Source of the DNA: Microcaldota archaeon | Lineage (GTDB): Archaea > Micrarchaeota > Micrarchaeia > Micrarchaeales > CABMGC01 | Reading direction: 5' to 3' | Length of the DNA: 51,518 nt | NCBI GenBank assembly: GCA_021789155.1 | Contig: JAJYJW010000003.1 | Location: 1 to 51,518, forward strand | Part shown: positions 47,048 to 51,518 of the stretch, piece after piece | How positions within the stretch are numbered: the stretch's first letter is position 1 | Layout of the letters: each line of letters begins with the position of its first letter | Program-made: the position numbers and the translations under genes | The notes under the pieces: model-generated | The model's input: the letters and a program-made list of their open reading frames with translations, nothing else | Database searches by the model: none | Told to the model about the DNA's origin: nothing

Positions 47048-50014
47048 TTAAGGAGACGGAGCACCAAAGCTATTCATCCAGTCAGAAACCCTGCTTCCGA
47101 CACGAGAACTGCCTCTTCCAATGTGGCCAGTTGCCTTTGCATCTTCATTGGTTTTGGTTATGTTATCCCCATAGTACTTAAGAACAGATATATCTACAGC
47201 TAGCGAGTCTACTGCAGTAGCCAAATCGCCGAATTTGTCGACTTTATACAAATCTTTGAATTTCTCCAGTGCTTCATCTGCAGATGCCACATATAAGTCA
47301 TACCTGGCGTCTATTTCTGCTTTATTATTTGCTAATAGCGTATCGACTTTTGATTGAACGCTACTACTGCCAGCAGGCAACGAAATTGAATCTTCAATCT
47401 CCTTTTCTAAATTAACTTTTATGTCATTTGCAATTTTTTCATGCAGTTTTTTTTGGGTATTTACTTCTTTTTCTTTATCCCCTAGCTGATCAACCATCGC
47501 TGTCAACTCTTCATCCTTTGTTTCTAGTCTATTGTTCATTGCTTCGAGCTCATCTTTATTTTTCTCTAGCTCAGTATTCTTATTTTCCAATTCATTCTGC
47601 TTTGCTTTTAGAGCATCTTGCAAAACTTTTAAATCTGCTGAACCTGCGGGCGAATTAGACAATTCGGCATCATAATCTGCTTGCGCTTGTGGGATTTGAA
47701 CCTCTATAAGATCCTGTATTTCGCTATTTAGATCATCCCTTCTACCTTCTAATACCTTCACGGCGTCTGCAAAAGTGGCCTTTTCATCTCCTACAAGACG
47801 CATTTTTGCATCTATCTCTGCCTTCTCATCGTTCAATGCTTCTAGAGTTTTTTTTGCTTTTGATTCGTCATCAACAGTTTTATCGAGCTTTTCTTTGTAA
47901 CTTTCAATTTTGCCATTATTTTCGATAAGTTCTCTTATTTCGCTTATTTCTGTAGCTAATACTTTTCTCTTGTCTTCGAATTCCTTATACTCCGGCGTAC
48001 TATCTTTCTCATTCTTTTCAAATAAACGATCAGGGGCATCCATAAGCGCCATTACAGTATCCATTGCGCTTAGCTTTTGAGAATAACTTGCAGTATCTTT
48101 AGTTACTGCTACTCCTGCATTATCGGTCTGAGTTTTATAGTAATCGTTTAGTATATCTTTGGTGCTATTCGCGTCCTTCATTCTTTTGTATTTTTCGTTA
48201 AGTTTGCCTATACTATCTTTAAACGCATTTGCTTCTCTAGAAACATTATCAATAGGCACAATGATTTTTGAACTTGCAGAATGAAGTGCAGAAGTTATTG
48301 ATTCTAGTGAGCTTAACACACTTCCACATATCTCTTCTCCCTTTTTCAGCTCATTATCCTCTGCAGAAGTATTCCAATACATGAGTTTTTGCAAAGTGAT
48401 GTCTATTGCACTACTACCAAATCTTCCCAATAACGCGTTAGAATTGAGAGGAGAAAACTCAACTTTCTCCTTGTTACCGGGCATTTTAACTGAAATGCTT
48501 GCTTTATCTACAGCTTTATTTAATTCATTTATTGCCTTAACGAGGTCTGTATTTTGCGCCAAATTCTTCTCACCTTCTGAGAGCTTTTTCATATTGGTTA
48601 CAAGACCACTAACACTCTGATAGCTGTCAACATATTTTTCAATTAGTTTAACCTCTTCCTTTATTTTATTGATCTTTGTCTGTATTTTGCCCTTATTCTC
48701 AAGTACGTCTCTTTCAAGCAGAGATTCAGAATATTTAGTTGCTCTTACATCAGGTTCAACATTCACTTTGATTGGCTTTAATAATGCCTCCTTTGTTTTA
48801 CCTAGATCTTCAATTTTGATTTGAACTGGAATAGGTATGCCCGCTTTTGCCAGCTCTTTGGCCCTCTCTCCTGCCTTCTGTTTCTCCTCCTTTTGCATCG
48901 CAATCTGATATTCAAATGCTTCTTTCCTTGAGTTTATTGCTACTGATGCAAACACCCCCTTTAGAGCATCTGATCGAGTTTTTGCATACTCTGATAGTAT
49001 CTTTTCATTGTGCTCGTGCAGTTTATCTGCTTTAGGTGTTGCTTTTTCTATCGCTTTCACATATAACTTATAGGTATCTAAAAATGTTTTCGCCATTATT
49101 GGTTCTAACTTCCGCTCTGAGGCCCCTATTGCAACATTGATCGAAGCTAGCATGTGGTCTATTATTTTAGCATTATTCACTTTAGTTAATCTTCTAGACT
49201 CTTCTACATGGCCTGCAGTAAATTCCCTAGTTATCTTATTGTAAATTGCTACGTCAAATTTATTTTTAACTGCATCGTCACTGTTCAACTTGACTATGAG
49301 CTCTTGATTTTCGAACGATTTTGAAAATTCTTTTATTTTTTCGTTAGCATTGCTCATAACAACTGCATTCTTCTCCTTTTCCGCATCGGTTAATGCTGCA
49401 TTATTATAGTCCTTCATGATTTTGTTGACATCTGCATTCAAATCATCAAGAGGCTTTTTGAGCTTATTTTTTAATTCTATATCCGTGTTTTTTTCGAATG
49501 CAATTTTGTAAATATCATAATCATTTATTACATTTCTAACAAATTCGGTAATTATATCCTGTCTCTTTTCGCCAAGTTCCTTGTTAGCGTCTTCTATTGC
49601 TTTGAGGTCCTCGTTTTTCATGCCTGCTACGCTACTAAGTGACTTCCTTTCAAACTTTATGCCGACTTTTGTGAATGCCTTCTCTGCAGCATTAGACATA
49701 TCTGCAATAGCCTTCTGTACCTCTTTTTTTGTTTCATTGTTAGTATCTTTTGTATTAAGAAGTATGATTGCACCCATTTGTGCTATTGCAATATAATCAG
49801 GGAGAACATTTGATACATCTTCAAGCATATTTGATTTCTGGCGTTCTATTTTTGCTATCTTACCGAAAGATTTCATGTTACTTGTCATTGTTTTTGCCAT
49901 TTCAACAAAAGAATCGTAATCTATTTTTCCATCTTTGGCTATAGAATCAAGGTTTAATCCATACTCTACTTTACTTGCTTCCTTTGAAGTATAACTCCTA
50001 AATCTAGATACCAT
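47048..50014 (-). CDS. Large coiled-coil protein of unknown function, 988 residues (paralogue 1)
   Basis: 988 residues, no signal peptide or TM. Residues 1-335 are helical and unlike the neighbours. Residues about 340-660 align with the partial gene at 50119: KGVFASVAINSRKEAFEYQ against KDVLAAVAVNSRQTVFQYQ, IEKYVDSY against IENYIISY, and EKVEFSPL against DKLEFSLA. Residues about 690-900 are a strong coiled coil (ELENKNTELEKNKDELEAMN). The C-terminus ends in a short Gly/Ser/Arg tail (GRGSSRVGSRVSDW). The gene is visibly more AT-rich than its neighbours. A TATA-like CTTTTTAAATC (about 50035-50047 on the minus strand) is near ATG 50014. SMC-like heads, P-loops and other catalytic motifs are absent, so a structural role is possible. 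Confidence 0.85.
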   Translation of the reverse strand: MVSRFRSYTSKEASKVEYGLNLDSIAKDGKIDYDSFVEMAKTMTSNMKSFGKIAKIERQKSNMLEDVSNVLPDYIAIAQMGAIILLNTKDTNNETKKEVQKAIADMSNAAEKAFTKVGIKFERKSLSSVAGMKNEDLKAIEDANKELGEKRQDIITEFVRNVINDYDIYKIAFEKNTDIELKNKLKKPLDDLNADVNKIMKDYNNAALTDAEKEKNAVVMSNANEKIKEFSKSFENQELIVKLNSDDAVKNKFDVAIYNKITREFTAGHVEESRRLTKVNNAKIIDHMLASINVAIGASERKLEPIMAKTFLDTYKLYVKAIEKATPKADKLHEHNEKILSEYAKTRSDALKGVFASVAINSRKEAFEYQIAMQKEEKQKAGERAKELAKAGIPIPVQIKIEDLGKTKEALLKPIKVNVEPDVRATKYSESLLERDVLENKGKIQTKINKIKEEVKLIEKYVDSYQSVSGLVTNMKKLSEGEKNLAQNTDLVKAINELNKAVDKASISVKMPGNKEKVEFSPLNSNALLGRFGSSAIDITLQKLMYWNTSAEDNELKKGEEICGSVLSSLESITSALHSASSKIIVPIDNVSREANAFKDSIGKLNEKYKRMKDANSTKDILNDYYKTQTDNAGVAVTKDTASYSQKLSAMDTVMALMDAPDRLFEKNEKDSTPEYKEFEDKRKVLATEISEIRELIENNGKIESYKEKLDKTVDDESKAKKTLEALNDEKAEIDAKMRLVGDEKATFADAVKVLEGRRDDLNSEIQDLIEVQIPQAQADYDAELSNSPAGSADLKVLQDALKAKQNELENKNTELEKNKDELEAMNNRLETKDEELTAMVDQLGDKEKEVNTQKKLHEKIANDIKVNLEKEIEDSISLPAGSSSVQSKVDTLLANNKAEIDARYDLYVASADEALEKFKDLYKVDKFGDLATAVDSLAVDISVLKYYGDNITKTNEDAKATGHIGRGSSRVGSRVSDWMNSFGAPSP

Positions 50015-50061
50015 ATTATCGTATAAATTCTGACTTTTCTGATTTAAAAAGATTATCTTTC

Positions 50062-50091
50062 ATCTGGGGATAAGCGTATATACCCCCAGAT
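50062..50091 (-). repeat. Inverted repeat between the two coiled-coil paralogues
   Basis: ATCTGGGG (50062-50069) and CCCCAGAT (50084-50091) are perfectly complementary around a 14-nt loop that includes GTATATAC. On the minus strand it follows the stop of the upstream paralogue by 27 nt and precedes a T-rich stretch, so it may end that transcript. Confidence 0.5.
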
Positions 50092-50118
50092 TGCCTGCTT
50101 CCCCCTTTACTGAATTGC

Positions 50119-51518
50119 TCATATCGCGGTGTGCATGCTGCTTCTGCTAAAAACGTTGGCCAACGAACCCAAGATGCTCTGCTTTTGCTCTATTCCAAGC
50201 GCTTTCGCCACCTCGCTGTTCTCATGAAGCATCTGCTTTCTTGAAGCCCCAAGATTCGTCTCCTCATTGCCCAGAAGGCTCTTCAGCTCCTCCAAAGCGC
50301 TGAGTTTAGATTCGAATTCTGGCGTTTTCACTGTTTCTGCTATCAGGTTTATCACAGACGCTGCAGCACCCTTAGCTTCAGAGAAGTGCTTGTCCATCGC
50401 CTCTTTCTCAGAGTTTATGGCTCCTTCTACCCTAAGCTTTTCGACTTCTCCTGCAACAGAGGATTTGCTCGCCTCGAGTTCGGTTATGTCCTTCTCTATT
50501 GCGCTTATAGCTTCCAGATGGTTTCTGAATTCGTTTTGCTTCTCGTTTACTTCCAATGTAAGCTTCTTGTACGAATCGAGCATCGGAACCACGCTATCAA
50601 CAACCTTTGCGAACCCTATGCTGAGATCCTTCACGTTTGCGAAGTTAACAAGATTATCTACTGAAACCTTTGGATCTGCAACCACCTTTATCATGCTGTC
50701 AGTAGTTGCAAGTGCCTCGTTCAGGTCAAGATTGTCTCTGTATACCTGTTCGACCATTGGGACCATCTTGTTGTTCAGCTTGTGGAGCTTTCCTGCTATG
50801 CCCTTCAGCGACTTCTCAAGAGCGCCGTATGCGTTTTCTGCATTCGAAAAGCCTTTTTCGTTGTTTGAAGCGCCGTTTTCGAACATGTTCACCAATGTTG
50901 CGTTTATCTTATCAGCAGAGAGATAATCCACGAATCTTCCAGGCTCAGCTAGGCTGAATTCAAGCTTATCCTTGCCGTTTGCCGCACTTAACGCGAATTT
51001 CTGCGATGCTGCGAGTGATTTTATGCCTTTCAACGTTGCAAAGCTTTCAGTGTAGTAATCGTTTCTGTAATCTCCACCGTTTATTATGTTGAACCCAATG
51101 CTCACGTTCTTTAGAAGAGCGTCTGCCTGTGGCTCGAGCTTGCCCTTATACGAGATTATGTAGTTTTCTATGATTTTCGCGTTATCCTTTATCGCGTCTA
51201 TCCTCGCATGTACTCTGCCATTGTTCAATGCTGAATCGGTTGCAAGCATGTCGTTGAATCTTTCCAGCACCGTTTTTGTTACGGTTTCGCTGTTGGTTTC
51301 CATGTTCTGCGTTGCTTCTGCATCTACCAACGTTTCGCTTTCCTTGCTTTCCAAGCCCAATTCTCCCAGTTTTGGCATAGGAAGGTCAAGGCCCTTCTTC
51401 AATATTTTAGACGATTGATACTGGAATACCGTCTGCCTTGAATTCACCGCTACTGCCGCGAGCACGTCTTTAAACATTGCCGCTTTTTGGTCTATCGTAC
51501 CATTTTCTATATCCTGTG
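50119..51518 (-). CDS. Large coiled-coil protein of unknown function, 5'-truncated (paralogue 2)
   Basis: The frame stays open from the stop at 50119 to the right edge of the window. An internal ATG at 51477 is unlikely to be the start, because the residues before it (DIENGTIDQKAA) align with the paralogue's KILSEYAKTRSDA, so the real N-terminus lies outside. About 466 residues are visible. They match residues 338-660 of the 988-residue neighbour and then a shorter coiled coil (ELEASKSSVAGEVEKL). There is no TM or enzymatic motif. By base composition it is less AT-rich than paralogue 1, which argues against a very recent duplication. Confidence 0.85.
   Translation of the reverse strand, partial: QDIENGTIDQKAAMFKDVLAAVAVNSRQTVFQYQSSKILKKGLDLPMPKLGELGLESKESETLVDAEATQNMETNSETVTKTVLERFNDMLATDSALNNGRVHARIDAIKDNAKIIENYIISYKGKLEPQADALLKNVSIGFNIINGGDYRNDYYTESFATLKGIKSLAASQKFALSAANGKDKLEFSLAEPGRFVDYLSADKINATLVNMFENGASNNEKGFSNAENAYGALEKSLKGIAGKLHKLNNKMVPMVEQVYRDNLDLNEALATTDSMIKVVADPKVSVDNLVNFANVKDLSIGFAKVVDSVVPMLDSYKKLTLEVNEKQNEFRNHLEAISAIEKDITELEASKSSVAGEVEKLRVEGAINSEKEAMDKHFSEAKGAAASVINLIAETVKTPEFESKLSALEELKSLLGNEETNLGASRKQMLHENSEVAKALGIEQKQSILGSLANVFSRSSMHTAI

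Overview
The window comes from an archaeon, most likely a small-genome DPANN archaeon and probably a Micrarchaeota (ARMAN-type) relative. The archaeal assignment rests on rpoK, ribosomal proteins L7Ae, L24e, L30e and S28e, an EF-2 with the diphthamide-loop histidine, and the ether-lipid enzymes DGGGP synthase (UbiA family) and geranylgeranyl reductase. TATA boxes sit about 25-30 nt before many start codons, indicating leaderless mRNAs, while operon-internal genes carry AGGTGA-like ribosome sites. The Micrarchaeota assignment is an inference from the pilin leader SAMEYLMTYGWAILII joined to a LamG-like domain, the very tight gene packing, and an apparent tRNA intron at an unusual position. I see no rRNA, CRISPR array, insertion sequence or prophage, and no gene-free stretch longer than about 200 nt.

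Left part (1-15.4 kb): a truncated coiled-coil protein, a UTP-glucose-1-phosphate uridylyltransferase, an unknown helical protein, a site-2 protease, a phosphoesterase, geranylgeranyl reductase with rpoK, and a tRNA-Gln(CUG) carrying a 16-nt hairpin insert in its D-loop. Then come three coupled RCK genes, two of which look like potassium channels without a TVGYG filter, an IscU-type scaffold, an AlaX editing protein, tRNA-Gln(UUG), CysRS, a DMT-family transporter, a zinc-ribbon protein and IleRS.

Middle part (15.4-30.6 kb): a surface block with an Ig-like repeat protein, a LamG pilin and a membrane-anchored Lon-type (Ser-Lys) protease. It is followed by UbiA prenyltransferase, agmatinase, an ABC exporter operon ending in a COG1361-like surface protein, a ferritin-like/VIT1 metal transporter, a PLD-like membrane protein, TrpRS and a SelB-like protein without a working G domain.

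Right part (30.6-51.5 kb): almost everything is on the minus strand. One operon couples an unknown 450-residue protein, a VanX-type D-Ala-D-Ala dipeptidase and an Asp/Glu racemase, which is surprising in an organism not expected to make peptidoglycan. Next are a THUMP-FtsJ methyltransferase, an unknown protein and a translation cluster transcribed L30e-S12-S7-EF2-L7Ae-S28e-L24e. The rest is an HExxH metalloprotease candidate, an S26B signal peptidase, SMC, and a pair of large paralogous coiled-coil proteins of unknown function, one running off the window.

The most striking observations are: unusual substitutions in universally conserved parts of S12 (PNSA loop) and EF-2 (P-loop Asp to His, switch-I RGITI to RKMTI), both in one operon; the D-loop insert in tRNA-Gln; the filterless channel-like RCK operon; the VanX/racemase operon; the large coiled-coil paralog family; and short inverted repeats sitting on stop codons at all seven convergent gene junctions.
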